This document shows positions 9,101-17,874 of a stretch of 64,000 bases of DNA, piece by piece. Position 1 is the first letter of the stretch, and each line of letters opens with the position of its first letter. A program made the translations under genes and the position numbers. Under the pieces are notes generated by a model, which was given only the letters and a program-made list of their open reading frames with translations, did not search any database and was not told the DNA's origin. Source of the stretch: Paenibacillus paeoniae (lineage in GTDB: Bacteria > Bacillota > Bacilli > Paenibacillales > Paenibacillaceae); assembly GCF_003388735.1 (NCBI RefSeq), contig NZ_QUBQ01000005.1, positions 186,001 through 250,000 on the forward strand. The letters run 5' to 3'.

Positions 9101-9973
9101 TTATTTGTTGAAGAAGCTGTTGAAGATATCGAGCACTTCGTCCTGCTTACTGGAGATGCAGAAGAGGACGTAATGGCCGTTCTGCACAATCTTGTAATCT
9201 TTGGCCAGCTCGTATTGATCGGGCAAATACTCCTCGAAGGTCTTCTGCACGGCCGCTGCACGGAACTCGAATGCTTCCTTTATCGTATTGTAATGATCGG
9301 GAGACTTCAGCTTCACGACTGAAAATTCGCTTGCTGATATCATAAAGCTTGCTTGTTGAAAGACGCCTTCCTCCAGAAGGCTGTTCGGATCGATATCGTT
9401 GTAGAAGTCAGGCACCATAGCTTCCTCTACCGTTACCTGCCCTACAAATTCGAGATCGGCAGTAATTTTGTCCACGATATTCTGGACGGTAACCGTCGGA
9501 GCCGGGCTCGGCTTTTCCGTTGGTTGCTGCGATGGCTGAGATGTCGGCTTCGGTGTTGGGGTTGGCGTAGCGGAAGGCTTAGCGCTCGGCTTCTGAGAAG
9601 GCGGCTGGGTTGGCTTCCCGGTTGGCTTGACCAACGGCGGCTGAGTCGGCTTGACTGTAGGAGTAGGCTTAGCGCTCGGTTTTGCTGTAGCGACAGGCGT
9701 CACTACCGGCTTCGGCGATGAAGTTGGCGACTCCGATGGTGCTTGGGACGGTTGCTCTACATTCGCTGACGAATCGTTTTCTCCTGGATGAGGGGTTGTA
9801 GTTGCATCAAGTGCAGGTGTCTGGGATGGCGCCGCTGTTTCTGCCGGGTCTCCACTGACATTAGGCTGAGTATGTGAATCAGGGTTCGAATTGCCGCTGC
9901 CGCAAGCGGACAGCGCGAGTGAGAGTGCAAGCGCAAGCACGGACAGATTGAAACGTTCCTTGTTGTTGGGCAT
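9101..9973 (-). CDS. DUF4358-type lipoprotein with long Pro/Thr/Lys-rich linker
   Basis: 290 residues. The signal peptide ends in the lipobox ALSAC (Cys24). Residues about 25-165 are a low-complexity linker rich in Pro, Thr, Ser, Lys and Gln, with repeated KPT/KPS/TPTP units that probably crosses the cell wall. The C-terminal domain (about 168-290: IVDKITADLEFVGQVTVEEAMVPDFYN ... FEEYLPDQYELAKDYKIV) matches my memory of DUF4358, whose function is unknown. It stands alone, convergent with the sulfonate operon. Confidence 0.75.
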   Translation of the reverse strand: MPNNKERFNLSVLALALSLALSACGSGNSNPDSHTQPNVSGDPAETAAPSQTPALDATTTPHPGENDSSANVEQPSQAPSESPTSSPKPVVTPVATAKPSAKPTPTVKPTQPPLVKPTGKPTQPPSQKPSAKPSATPTPTPKPTSQPSQQPTEKPSPAPTVTVQNIVDKITADLEFVGQVTVEEAMVPDFYNDIDPNSLLEEGVFQQASFMISASEFSVVKLKSPDHYNTIKEAFEFRAAAVQKTFEEYLPDQYELAKDYKIVQNGHYVLFCISSKQDEVLDIFNSFFNK

Positions 9974-10206
9974 TCTCTTCTCCCCTTGAATGTAATGGGT
10001 TATGTAAACTTGTCATCCATAAAGACGCTTGTATAAGAGTAAAAGTTGCAGTTTTGAGGATGGGGACCGTACACTTCCATGTTTGGAATAAGTTAAAGTG
10101 TATGTACAGCACATGAATACAGATGGTGGTATAGTAGATATTGGCATTCTGTGAGGATGATAAGGAAGGAATATGAGGCTATTTTCAACATAGAGGGGGA
10201 GCTTTA

Positions 10207-10893
10207 TTGTTTTCATGGTTTCGTACGGCACTGTTGTTTATTGTTGTTCTTGTGTTGACGCGGTTCATTCCGTTTTCGGAGTTTTTTCGCAATGTGAATA
10301 CGCTTGTGCATGAGCTGTCTCACGGGCTGGCTGCGCTTCTGCTGCAAGGCCGGGTGATGGAGATTCATCTGTATGCCGATCAGAGCGGAGTGACGTGGAC
10401 GCAGTTTCAAGAGGGCTGGATGATCATTCCGATCGGTCTGGCGGGTTACGTGGGGGCGTCGTTATTTGCGATGCTATTATTTGTGCTCTATCGCAAGGAT
10501 AGCCTGAAGACGGGTCTGACCATCATTGCATTGATGGCTGGGCTTGCGGCTATTCTGTTTGTCCGCAACGGCTACGGATTGGCGTGGAGCGCCGGCTTCG
10601 CGGCTGTGACAGCGGCAGTTGCTTTCTTGGCTCCAAGATGGCTGCAGCAGGGCTATTACTTGCTGATTGCGTTTCTGTGCTTGGTAGAGTCGGTGGTCTC
10701 CGCATTTGTCATTCTGTATCTGGCCCTGCAAAGTCCGGGCTCTGCGGGCGACGCCACCAACTTGGCCAAAGCGACAGGTGTTCCTGCTTTGTTATGGGGT
10801 TTCGTATTCGTCGCTATCGCTTTGTGGTGCACACGCGTCTCGCTTAGCCGGTTGTTGGGGAGAAGAAGAGGGCGGCAGATGGAACAAGGGTAA
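10207..10893 (+). CDS. M50-type membrane metalloprotease (peptidase M50B-like)
   Basis: 228 residues, mostly membrane helices. HELSH (35-39) after the first helix is the zinc-binding HExxH motif, in the context NVNTLVHELSHGLAALL typical of the M50B-like group. GRVMEIHLYADQSGVTWT follows as in these proteins. The start is TTG 10207 with GAGGGGGAG about 5 bases upstream. Substrate and pathway are unknown; M50 enzymes usually cut membrane-embedded targets. Confidence 0.75.
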   Translation: MFSWFRTALLFIVVLVLTRFIPFSEFFRNVNTLVHELSHGLAALLLQGRVMEIHLYADQSGVTWTQFQEGWMIIPIGLAGYVGASLFAMLLFVLYRKDSLKTGLTIIALMAGLAAILFVRNGYGLAWSAGFAAVTAAVAFLAPRWLQQGYYLLIAFLCLVESVVSAFVILYLALQSPGSAGDATNLAKATGVPALLWGFVFVAIALWCTRVSLSRLLGRRRGRQMEQG

Positions 10894-11052
10894 CAACGAG
10901 TATTTATAGCTAGTGAGATTGATAGGGATAACAGGGGGCTATTTGATAGAGAGTCATACTGGTTTGTGTAGGAGCCAGTTCTTTTCAATATGACGGTCGG
11001 TGAAAAGCTGTTGCAATGGATAGTTGTGCCACATACCGCTATTTCTCGGAAA

Positions 11053-11077
11053 AAGCAAAAAAGCCTGCGCGCAGGCT
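11053..11077 (-). terminator. Terminator of the zinc-ribbon paralogue array
   Basis: AGCCTGCG and CGCAGGCT (11062-11077) form a perfect palindrome; on the minus strand it is followed by a T-run (the A-run at 11056-11061). It lies 17 bases beyond the last gene of the leftward array. Confidence 0.8.
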
Positions 11078-11093
11078 CTTGAGATGGTTATCA

Positions 11094-11537
11094 TTATCCT
11101 CTCACCGTTAATGGCGAGCCACAATAGTCGCATGTCGAACTCTCACCGGCTATGACAGCCTTCCGTGCACCGCAACCTTTACACTCTACAGAAACGGATA
11201 CTGCTTTTTTCGGAGGGGGCGCTGGCCTGGACTCTATCACGCTGCTCACCGTTCGTGTTTCCACGCGCTGTTGGACGGGGGAAACGGTTTGGATTGAATT
11301 GGGCTGTGGTACAAGTTGGGGAGAGGTAGTCATCTTTAATCTCAAATTTTTCTGAATGCGATAGCCAAAGTACAACAGGGCGAAGGTGGGTATATAAAAG
11401 ACAAAAATAAGCACGATGATTATGATACTGAAATCCGAGTCACCTAATTCTGATAGTGTCATTACAAGTGTGAATATCAATGAAATGACTGCGTAGATGA
11501 TCCCTAGGATTATTAAAATGTATGATAGGAAGCGCAT
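11094..11537 (-). CDS. Two-TM membrane protein with C-terminal zinc ribbon, paralogue 1
   Basis: 147 residues. Two membrane segments (about 4-26 and 36-58) are followed by a basic stretch, a Pro-rich linker with PVQQRVETRTV, and a C-terminal zinc ribbon: CKGCGARK, then 12 residues, then CDYCGSPL. The start ATG 11537 is supported because all four paralogues have GGAGG or GAAGG at the same 12-base spacing before the ATG. It is last in a tandem array of four. The function is unknown; the cytoplasmic ribbon may bind a partner such as the adjacent SPFH protein (inference). Confidence 0.75.
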   Translation of the reverse strand: MRFLSYILIILGIIYAVISLIFTLVMTLSELGDSDFSIIIIVLIFVFYIPTFALLYFGYRIQKNLRLKMTTSPQLVPQPNSIQTVSPVQQRVETRTVSSVIESRPAPPPKKAVSVSVECKGCGARKAVIAGESSTCDYCGSPLTVRG

Positions 11538-11641
11538 AAATTCCAATACCCTCCGTTATTAATCTGATCATTTTTTATTCATAAGAATGGATTGCTTTGA
11601 CGCACCCTATGTTGATCCGACCTTTTCGCTGCCGCATTTCC

Positions 11642-12079
11642 TTAACCTCTTGCAGTTAAAGGCGATCCGCAATACTCGCATGTCGAGCTTTCACCGGATT
11701 CTACAGCTTTTCGCGCGCCGCAGCCCCTGCATTCCACGGATACAGCTGCCGCTTTTTTCGGAGCGGGAGTTGATCTGGTCTCCACGTTATTGATGACTGT
11801 CTTCGTCTCCACCTGTTGTTGGACTGGCGGAATAGCTTGCGCCACAGTCAATTCCTTTTTCTTCAACTTCTGCTTCTTTCGAATGCGTTGCCCGAAGTAT
11901 AGCAGCAAGTAGGTGGGGCCATAGAAAAATAAGAATAGACCTATGAATTGACCAAGTATTGTAGCAAGAGAATAGGTATCATTACTGACTTCCCACGGTT
12001 TGATTTCTATAGTTGATTGAATAGAGAGAATGAGATATAAGACACCGGTAATAGTCAATATATAGCTAAAAAAACGCAT
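11642..12079 (-). CDS. Two-TM membrane protein with C-terminal zinc ribbon, paralogue 2
   Basis: 145 residues with the same plan as its neighbours: MRFFSYILTITG at the N-terminus, a second membrane helix, the basic patch RIRKKQKLKKKE, the linker PPVQQQVETKTV and the ribbon CRGCGARKAVESGESSTCEYCG. The ribosome site is GAAGG rather than GGAGG, so expression may be lower. Start ATG 12079 by alignment with the other copies. Confidence 0.75.
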   Translation of the reverse strand: MRFFSYILTITGVLYLILSIQSTIEIKPWEVSNDTYSLATILGQFIGLFLFFYGPTYLLLYFGQRIRKKQKLKKKELTVAQAIPPVQQQVETKTVINNVETRSTPAPKKAAAVSVECRGCGARKAVESGESSTCEYCGSPLTARG

Positions 12080-12143
12080 AGCTTCATTCAACCCTTCATT
12101 ATTTGCTGATAGTTAGTCAATTAGATTTACCTACTGCTCGGCA

Positions 12144-12608
12144 TTATGCCCTAAGCGTTGCTGTTAAAGGCGACCCGCAATACTCGCAGGACGAGCTCTC
12201 GCCGGATACAATAGCCCTCCGCGCGCCGCAGCCCTTACATTCCACGGATACGGATACCGCTTTTTTCGGAGCTGGAGTTGGCTTAGCCTCCACAATGACC
12301 GTCCTTGTTTCAATCGGCTGCTGGACTGGAGGGCGTACATATACTGGATTGGATTGCACCATAGCCTCTGCCCCTCTTTTTAAGTGCAGCTTCTTCCGTA
12401 CTCTATGTCCGAAGTATATGAGCAGGAAAGAAGGCAAATAGAAAACGAGGAACAATGCGATGAAATAGACGGTGACGGTTAGCGCAACATCTCTTTCCTC
12501 CGCAAGCGCACTCGGAATGATAAACAGAGTGAATGTAAAGGAGACTAAAGAATAGATAATACCAGAAATTGTTAAAACATAAGACATGACATAACCGATA
12601 CCACGCAT
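12144..12608 (-). CDS. Two-TM membrane protein with C-terminal zinc ribbon, paralogue 3
   Basis: 154 residues. It has a slightly longer N-terminus (MRGIGYVMSYVLTISG), two membrane helices, the basic patch HRVRKKLHLKRG, the linker PPVQQPIETRTV and the ribbon CKGCGARRAIVSGESSSCEYCG. The spacing of ribosome site to ATG matches the other copies. Confidence 0.75.
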   Translation of the reverse strand: MRGIGYVMSYVLTISGIIYSLVSFTFTLFIIPSALAEERDVALTVTVYFIALFLVFYLPSFLLIYFGHRVRKKLHLKRGAEAMVQSNPVYVRPPVQQPIETRTVIVEAKPTPAPKKAVSVSVECKGCGARRAIVSGESSSCEYCGSPLTATLRA

Positions 12609-12741
12609 GGCTTTTAATACCCTCCGCTATTTGCAATTGATTTTCACAACTTTGATAAAAAATAACAGGGAAAGTCTACTTGACGAGTCATTTGCAAAGG
12701 CCTATTACTCGTCGAGTTTCCTTGTATCTCAATAATTTCAC

Positions 12742-13197
12742 TTAAACTTTAGCTATTAAAGGCGATCCGCAATAATCACATTCTGAGCTTTCACCTGCTA
12801 CTACGGCTTTTCGTGCGCCGCAGCCCCTGCATTCCACGGATACGGATACTGATTTTTTCGGGGTGGATGTCGGCGGAGCTTCTACAATTCGATTGACCGT
12901 CCTAGTCTCCACTCTTTGTTGGACGGGCGGGCTGACCTGAACGGGGGTAGATTGTGGATTGAACGGTGCTGCTGCCATTGCCTTCAACTTTTGCTTCTTC
13001 CGAATTCGGTGTCCGAAGTATAAGAGCAGGAATGTAGGCAAGTAGAAAGCGCCAAATAACACAAAACACAAAGCGATTATCGAAGGGGCCGGATGTTTGG
13101 GATCGTAAACGGATTGTGGCATATCTGTAGTAGCAACAATAGTAAATAGTAGGAAAAGGATGCCGAAAGCGGTCAAAATATAACTTAAAACACGCAT
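12742..13197 (-). CDS. Two-TM membrane protein with C-terminal zinc ribbon, paralogue 4
   Basis: 151 residues: MRVLSYILTAFGILFLLF, a second helix (about 33-52), the basic patch HRIRKKQKLK, the linker PPVQQRVETRTVNRIVE and the ribbon CRGCGARKAVVAGESSECDYCG. It directly follows the larger membrane-protein gene with only 18 bases between them. An imperfect inverted repeat containing GACGAGT and ACTCGTC (12681-12716) lies after it and may be a weak terminator or processing site. Confidence 0.75.
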   Translation of the reverse strand: MRVLSYILTAFGILFLLFTIVATTDMPQSVYDPKHPAPSIIALCFVLFGAFYLPTFLLLYFGHRIRKKQKLKAMAAAPFNPQSTPVQVSPPVQQRVETRTVNRIVEAPPTSTPKKSVSVSVECRGCGARKAVVAGESSECDYCGSPLIAKV

Positions 13198-13215
13198 AAC
13201 GTTCCGTACCCTCCG

Positions 13216-13938
13216 TTATTTGCTCGCAACCAATTGCAGGTTGCGGGCTTTGACTTGTTCTCGCAGATGATGAATGGAACGGATAAGTTCATCTGCGGAT
13301 TCGTTTTGCGCAGTTGGCTGCTTTGCCGACTCGATCACGCCATTGATGTATTGGATATCCAACTGTATCGTGTATTCTAGCTCGGCAAGAGCGGGAAGGG
13401 ATGCAGGATCGCTATATGCGATATCATCAATTAGTGAATCGAGAGACGGAGCCACCTTCGATCGCTCTGGCAGATCCCATCGTTGAAGCGACAGCTTGGT
13501 ATTCCGTACGGATGAGACCATAAGCTTCCAATTGGCGGTCCGGTCAGTATCCCCTTGTTCGACGTTCTCGATATGAGAGTAAGACACGCGTACAAGCGCA
13601 GATGCAATGATTACAAAAAGCAGCAGTATGCTATGGAGCGTGATATACACGCGGAGCGGAAGAAAAGCCAGGAATGCCGCAACAACAGCAGCAATGAAAT
13701 AAAGACCGACAACTATTCCGTATGTGATGTAGGAGCTTTGGTATCTGCTGCGGGTTCCTTTGATTAGCCGGGATATCATTAGCCAAGCTGTCAGTTCCGC
13801 CAGCAGAATAGCCGAAATCGCAATGACTTGGCGCAGATCCCAGGTGTTAATTGGATTAAGGCCGAAATAAATGTTCAACGTAGGTCCTACAAAAAACACG
13901 AAGATGAGTATATTTATAGCTAGCGGACGTTTCATCAT
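13216..13938 (-). CDS. Multi-pass membrane protein of unknown function, partner of the SPFH gene
   Basis: 240 residues from ATG 13938, with AAGGAGG 11 bases upstream. About four membrane segments occupy residues 5-125 (LAINILIFVFFVGPTLNIYFG; AISAILLAELTAWLM; ITYGIVVGLYFIAAVVAAFL; LHSILLLFVIIASAL). A soluble helical tail (about 140-240) has no motif I recognise. It starts 8 bases after the SPFH stop codon, so the two are co-transcribed. By position it resembles the membrane partners in the B. subtilis ydjFGHI cluster. Confidence 0.65.
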   Translation of the reverse strand: MMKRPLAINILIFVFFVGPTLNIYFGLNPINTWDLRQVIAISAILLAELTAWLMISRLIKGTRSRYQSSYITYGIVVGLYFIAAVVAAFLAFLPLRVYITLHSILLLFVIIASALVRVSYSHIENVEQGDTDRTANWKLMVSSVRNTKLSLQRWDLPERSKVAPSLDSLIDDIAYSDPASLPALAELEYTIQLDIQYINGVIESAKQPTAQNESADELIRSIHHLREQVKARNLQLVASK

Positions 13939-13945
13939 GAAATGA

Positions 13946-15184
13946 TCAACCTCCTTGCTTCTGGCTTGCACCGCAATGACTACAGAACGCAGATCCGCCG
14001 AGTATCGTTTCTTTGCAGCTTATACAAGACTTCGGCAACGCCGTTCCGCATTCATGGCATTTGGCGCTATCCTCTGCCGTATCGGCTCCGCACGACGGGC
14101 ATGCATGATACTTGTCGCCGCAGTTGGCGCAGAACTTGGCGTTTTCGGCTATTGCGGTTCCGCATTTGTCGCAATGTGGGACTTTTTTGGCCGAGGCTTC
14201 CGGAGCCGCTGGCTGCTTTTCACGCATGCTTTTGCCGCAATTGCTGCAAAATGGCACGCCAACCGAGCCGCCCGCCCCGCAATGTGGACATTTCGCAAGG
14301 GCTGGAGGAGGCGAGGCGTTCATGGCATCGCTGACACGATCCATTTGGCCGCTGAATGTGCCGCCAAGCGTATTCCCCAGATTTGCGCCGACAAAGAGAG
14401 GATGAACGCTGCCGGGATTTTTTGCAGCGCCTTCCAAGATGTCGAGGGAGCGTTGCTGCTGATAGGAGAAGCCGACCATTTCCATCTCCAGTCTCTTGTT
14501 CAGCAAATTGCGAAGCTTCTCAATGGAAGGATCGCCATCCGGCACGCTGACGTTTTCGATGTAGAAATGATGGATTTTGATCCCAAATTCACTCAGCACT
14601 TCTGCGATCTTAGCTTGCGCATGCGAGGAAATTTCGCTGATATACGCGTTAATTTCCAGAGAGCTTACTTTTTTATGGATTAGATACGACGTTAAAATTT
14701 CGGTAATATTCATCATCATTACGCCGCGAATATGCTTCGTTAACGCTTCCTTCGAGAACTCACCGAGCGTTCCGACTAGCTTGATCATGAATTTCCGGCT
14801 ATCCTCGACAGTTAGTCCGAAATGACCAAAAGCGCGCACGGGTACCAAAATATGATATAGGGGGTCCTTCACCTGAATCGGAGTAGCTGTTCCCCATTTA
14901 ATATCCAGAACGCTGCCTTTATTAATGAACCATACTTCTGCTGTAAACGGAGATTTGCCGCCAAACGGCAGGTTGACAATATGGTTCAAAAGCGGAATAT
15001 TGGCCGTGCTAAGCGTATGTCTTCCTGGTCCGAAGCTGTCTAACGCTTTGCCTCCCTTGAACAGGATCGCTTCCTGCGATTGATTGACAATCAGCTGCGT
15101 CCAAGTGCCCAGCTCCTGATGCGGAAACTTCCAAGCGTACACATCCGGCGTGCCGTCATATTTGACGATATCAATCAAGGACAT
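13946..15184 (-). CDS. SPFH-domain protein with four C-terminal zinc ribbons (YdjI-like)
   Basis: 412 residues. Residues about 15-260 form an SPFH/'virion core'-type domain (GTWTQLIVNQSQEAILFKGG; DPLYHILVPVRAFGHFGLTVED). A Gly-rich hinge and four treble-clef ribbons follow at about 295-412 (CPHCG/CSNCG, CDKCG/CANCG, CPSCG/CHECG, CISCK/CSHCG). B. subtilis YdjI has the same plan and helps recruit a PspA-type protein to the membrane. It is the first gene of a six-gene leftward cassette. A local pspA is missing from the cassette, but a pspC-pspA pair lies 8 kb away. Confidence 0.85.
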   Translation of the reverse strand: MSLIDIVKYDGTPDVYAWKFPHQELGTWTQLIVNQSQEAILFKGGKALDSFGPGRHTLSTANIPLLNHIVNLPFGGKSPFTAEVWFINKGSVLDIKWGTATPIQVKDPLYHILVPVRAFGHFGLTVEDSRKFMIKLVGTLGEFSKEALTKHIRGVMMMNITEILTSYLIHKKVSSLEINAYISEISSHAQAKIAEVLSEFGIKIHHFYIENVSVPDGDPSIEKLRNLLNKRLEMEMVGFSYQQQRSLDILEGAAKNPGSVHPLFVGANLGNTLGGTFSGQMDRVSDAMNASPPPALAKCPHCGAGGSVGVPFCSNCGKSMREKQPAAPEASAKKVPHCDKCGTAIAENAKFCANCGDKYHACPSCGADTAEDSAKCHECGTALPKSCISCKETILGGSAFCSHCGASQKQGG

Positions 15185-15407
15185 TGCGTCATCACCTCTT
15201 TTATGTAATATGGGAAAAATGTCCCTGTAACTATCTCTACCTATATTAATAGATAAAGGTCGATTGGGCTAGAAGTTTGTCCCAATTTGATATACGGAAT
15301 TAGGAGGATATGGGTGCGGTGTTTTTGGGAGAAGGCAGCCAATTGCTTCAAATCGGGATAAAAAGGGTACAGTAAATGTATTCCAGGCTTGAGAGGAGCG
15401 ATTAACA

Positions 15408-15938
15408 ATGACGAACGCAAAGAAGGTTGCATTTTTGCTTGCGGAGGGATTCGAGGATTCGGAAATGAGCAATCCGTTCGATGAAATGGTGAAAAACGGT
15501 CATGAGACCGTCATTATCAGTGAGCGGGCAGGTGAGGAGCTGCAGGGCAAAAAAGGAACGATAACCTATACGTCCCACCTATCCATTAATGAAGCAAAAG
15601 CAAGCGATTATGCTGCCGTCATCATTCCAGGCGGAAGTTCTCCGGGCAAGCTGATGGACAACGAGAAGTTCCAGCAGTTTGTTCAGGAGGCCGACGCTGC
15701 CGGCATCACAATCGCCGCGATTTGTCATGGTCCGCAAATTTTGGCGGCAGCCGGAATACTGGAAGGACGCACGTTAACATCATATCCGGGTATCGCTTCC
15801 GAGATGGAAAAAGCAGGCGGTCGCTTTATCGATAAAAAAGTGGTTGTCGATCAGAATCTGATTACATCGCGTACACCGGAGGACGAGCCTGCTTTTATTA
15901 GCGAGATACTGGAGCAGATCGGCGTGAACGCGTGGTAG
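15408..15938 (+). CDS. DJ-1/PfpI-family protein
   Basis: 176 residues, the full length of the PfpI/YfkM type. VAFLLAEGFEDSE, VIIPGGSSPGKLMDN and the nucleophile elbow AAICHGPQILAAAGIL (Cys106, His107) are all present, as is Glu14 of the usual active-site trio. Members act as general stress proteins, with glyoxalase-, protease- or deglycase-like activity claimed; the true reaction is uncertain. GAGAGGAG precedes the ATG. The gene stands alone. Confidence 0.88.
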   Translation: MTNAKKVAFLLAEGFEDSEMSNPFDEMVKNGHETVIISERAGEELQGKKGTITYTSHLSINEAKASDYAAVIIPGGSSPGKLMDNEKFQQFVQEADAAGITIAAICHGPQILAAAGILEGRTLTSYPGIASEMEKAGGRFIDKKVVVDQNLITSRTPEDEPAFISEILEQIGVNAW

Positions 15939-15964
15939 GAGTTAAGCACTATATGGATATAACA

Positions 15965-15995
15965 AGGCGACGCCGGGATGAATCCCGCGTCGCCT
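15965..15995 (+). terminator. Strong stem-loop after the PfpI gene
   Basis: AGGCGACG (15965-15972) and CGTCGCCT (15988-15995) enclose CGGGA/TCCCG arms with a TGAA loop. A T-run is weak (GTTATAGTT), so termination is likely but not certain. Confidence 0.6.
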
Positions 15996-16109
15996 GTTAT
16001 AGTTAGGGCGTACCTCGTTTTGCTGTTGGTTGCGCACATCTTGCATGCTGCTGCTCCTTATATCCAATATGCAATGGACGAGTGTAGGGAGGACGGACGT
16101 GATTAACTT

Positions 16110-16424
16110 AATAAGTCGATCTGATCGACTTATTGCTACGAGTCCAGCCGATTCAAGCGCTATAAGTCGATCAGATCGACTTACAGCGCTTGGTGATGGT
16201 GTAGGCGACTGAATAAGTCGATTTCATCGATTTAAGTCCCTGAGTCCAGCCGAATCCGGCCAATAGGTCGATCAGAACGACTTAATTGCTCGGAAATGGT
16301 GCAGGTAACAGACTAAGTCGATATCATCGACTTACATTGCCGTGCGCTATACAGGGTTTCGCGAAAACACGCACCATCCCACTTCCTGCAATTAAGTCAT
16401 ATCGTCACTTCCCGTCGCGACTTA
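16110..16424. repeat. Array of five to six palindromes with two alternating spacers (BIME-like)
   Basis: Five 21-bp palindromes with arms close to TAAGTCGAT and ATCGACTTA start at 16112, 16163, 16214, 16264 and 16314, so the period is 50-51 bp. A decayed sixth (outer arms TAAGTC and GACTTA) spans 16393-16424. Spacers 1 and 3 share GAGTCCAGCCGA; spacers 2 and 4 share the pattern GCT-GG-ATGGTG-AGG. The true unit is therefore a dimer of about 101 bp. Palindrome 2 extends through CAAGCGCT and AGCGCTTG (16154-16192). It fills the 483-bp gap between the convergent PfpI and NADH-oxidase genes. The rest of that gap (15996-16109) shows nothing recognisable. Confidence 0.85.
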
Positions 16425-17762
16425 GACAGCCTGCAAGCCCGCTTGATTCAGGAGATTCCAAGGCTTGTTGTAATGTGGCTGGAAGAAGAAGTCGACGAAG
16501 CTGAGCTCATCCATGGTCATACCGTTTTGGATGCAGACCGACAGCGTGTTGATCGATTGCGTCAGATCGATTTTCGATAGCAGCTGGGCGCCGAGAATCT
16601 TGCCGCTATCTGCTCCATAGACAACCTTTAGCGTAACCTTCTCGTACGTCGGCATGAACTCTGGCTTGTCATTATCAATGATTGTGACATTTTTCACATT
16701 CAATCCCGCGGCAATTGCTGCCGTTTCGGTCATGCCGGTCGAAGCGATATTGTAGTCATAGATTTTAATGCCCGAAGTGCCTTGCGTGCCGAGATATTTG
16801 ACGGTAGGTTCAACAAGGTTCCTGGCGACGAGCGTTCCCATGCGAACGGCGTTGGTGGCAAGCGGAATATAGGCATGCTGACCGGTTGGATTGTATTTGA
16901 CAGCGCAGCTGTCTCCGGCGGCGAATACGTCTGGTTTGCTGGTGCGCATATATTCGTCGACGATGATCGCACCGTTCGGGAGCATATCGACTTGGCCTTT
17001 CAGCAGCTCCGTATTTGGCTTAAAGCCCATGCACAGGACGACCATATCCGCTTCGTGTACACCGGTATTCGTTACGACAGCTCTGACTTCACCTTTTGCA
17101 CTGCCTTGGAACGAAGTGACCGTCTCGCCCAGCGCCAGCTTCACGCCTTGATCCTCGAATGCGCGCTCCGCAACATCTGTAAACTCGCGGTCCAAATATT
17201 TGTAGAGCACACGGTCCATGTTATCGATTAACGTTACATTTTTGCCAAGCATCTCGAATGCTTCAACGAGCTCGATTCCGATATAGCCTGCGCCGATGAC
17301 GGCGATGCGGCGGGCAAGTCTGGCTTTCTGAATGATGGCTTGAGCGTGGTTATAGTTTTTGCACAGAACGACGTTTTCCAGATCAATCCCTTCCAACTGA
17401 GGGATAATCGGCCACGATCCGGTCGTGACGATCAGCTTATCGAACGAATGAACGAATTCTTCGCCGGTTAGCAGGTTTTTGGCTCTTAGCGTTTTGGCGT
17501 CCGTATCTACATCCAATACATCATGGCGAACCTTCATCGTAACGCCAAGCTCTTCCATTTGCTCAGGCGACGAGTAGAACAGCCCCTTCGAATCCTTCAC
17601 GACACCGCCAACGTGAAGCGCAATGCCGCACGACAGGAAGGAGATATTATCGTTCCGTTCGAAGACGGTAATTTGGGCGTCAGGGTATTGCTTAGCCATT
17701 CCAGTAATGGCGGCCGTGCCTGCGTGTGTGCATCCGATAACAGCAATGTTCATGTTTCTCAT
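16422..17762 (-). CDS. nox: NADH oxidase / CoA-disulfide reductase family flavoprotein
   Basis: 446 residues. The N-terminal FAD fold has VIGCTHAGTAA with His13, and the redox cysteine is Cys45 in ISFLSCGIALHVGG. The NAD(P)H fold has IAVIGAGYIGIELVEAF, followed by VLCMGFKPNTELLKG, VFAAGDSCAVKYN and a dimerisation domain. The CTHAGT motif plus a single Cys fits water-forming NADH oxidase better than CoA-disulfide reductase. ATG 17762 has AAGGAGGAG upstream. Three Rex-like boxes around the promoter suggest induction when NADH is high, consistent with that role. Confidence 0.82.
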   Translation of the reverse strand: MRNMNIAVIGCTHAGTAAITGMAKQYPDAQITVFERNDNISFLSCGIALHVGGVVKDSKGLFYSSPEQMEELGVTMKVRHDVLDVDTDAKTLRAKNLLTGEEFVHSFDKLIVTTGSWPIIPQLEGIDLENVVLCKNYNHAQAIIQKARLARRIAVIGAGYIGIELVEAFEMLGKNVTLIDNMDRVLYKYLDREFTDVAERAFEDQGVKLALGETVTSFQGSAKGEVRAVVTNTGVHEADMVVLCMGFKPNTELLKGQVDMLPNGAIIVDEYMRTSKPDVFAAGDSCAVKYNPTGQHAYIPLATNAVRMGTLVARNLVEPTVKYLGTQGTSGIKIYDYNIASTGMTETAAIAAGLNVKNVTIIDNDKPEFMPTYEKVTLKVVYGADSGKILGAQLLSKIDLTQSINTLSVCIQNGMTMDELSFVDFFFQPHYNKPWNLLNQAGLQAV

Positions 17763-17812
17763 TCCAATCTCCTCCTTGTGTGGGACGAAGGACGCTAAGT
17801 TCACCCTTCATC

Positions 17813-17830
17813 AAGTGAATGTTTTCACAA
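17813..17830. promoter_or_regulatory. Rex-like operator, proximal
   Basis: AAGTGAATGTTTTCACAA matches the Rex consensus TTGTGAA-N4-TTCACAA except for its first two bases. It lies in the untranslated leader of the NADH oxidase gene. Confidence 0.65.
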
Positions 17831-17841
17831 TCTACAACGAT

Positions 17842-17859
17842 ATGTGAAATGATTCACAA
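17842..17859. promoter_or_regulatory. Rex-like operator, central
   Basis: ATGTGAAATGATTCACAA matches the Rex consensus at every defined base except the first. Its centre is 29 bp from the proximal site, about three helical turns, and it lies just downstream of the expected transcription start. Confidence 0.75.
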
Positions 17860-17874
17860 CTCATCTTTGTTATT

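Noticed and set aside
16110-16424. CRISPR array
   Set aside because: The repeats are perfect palindromes and the spacers are conserved in alternation, unlike unique CRISPR spacers; no cas genes are nearby.
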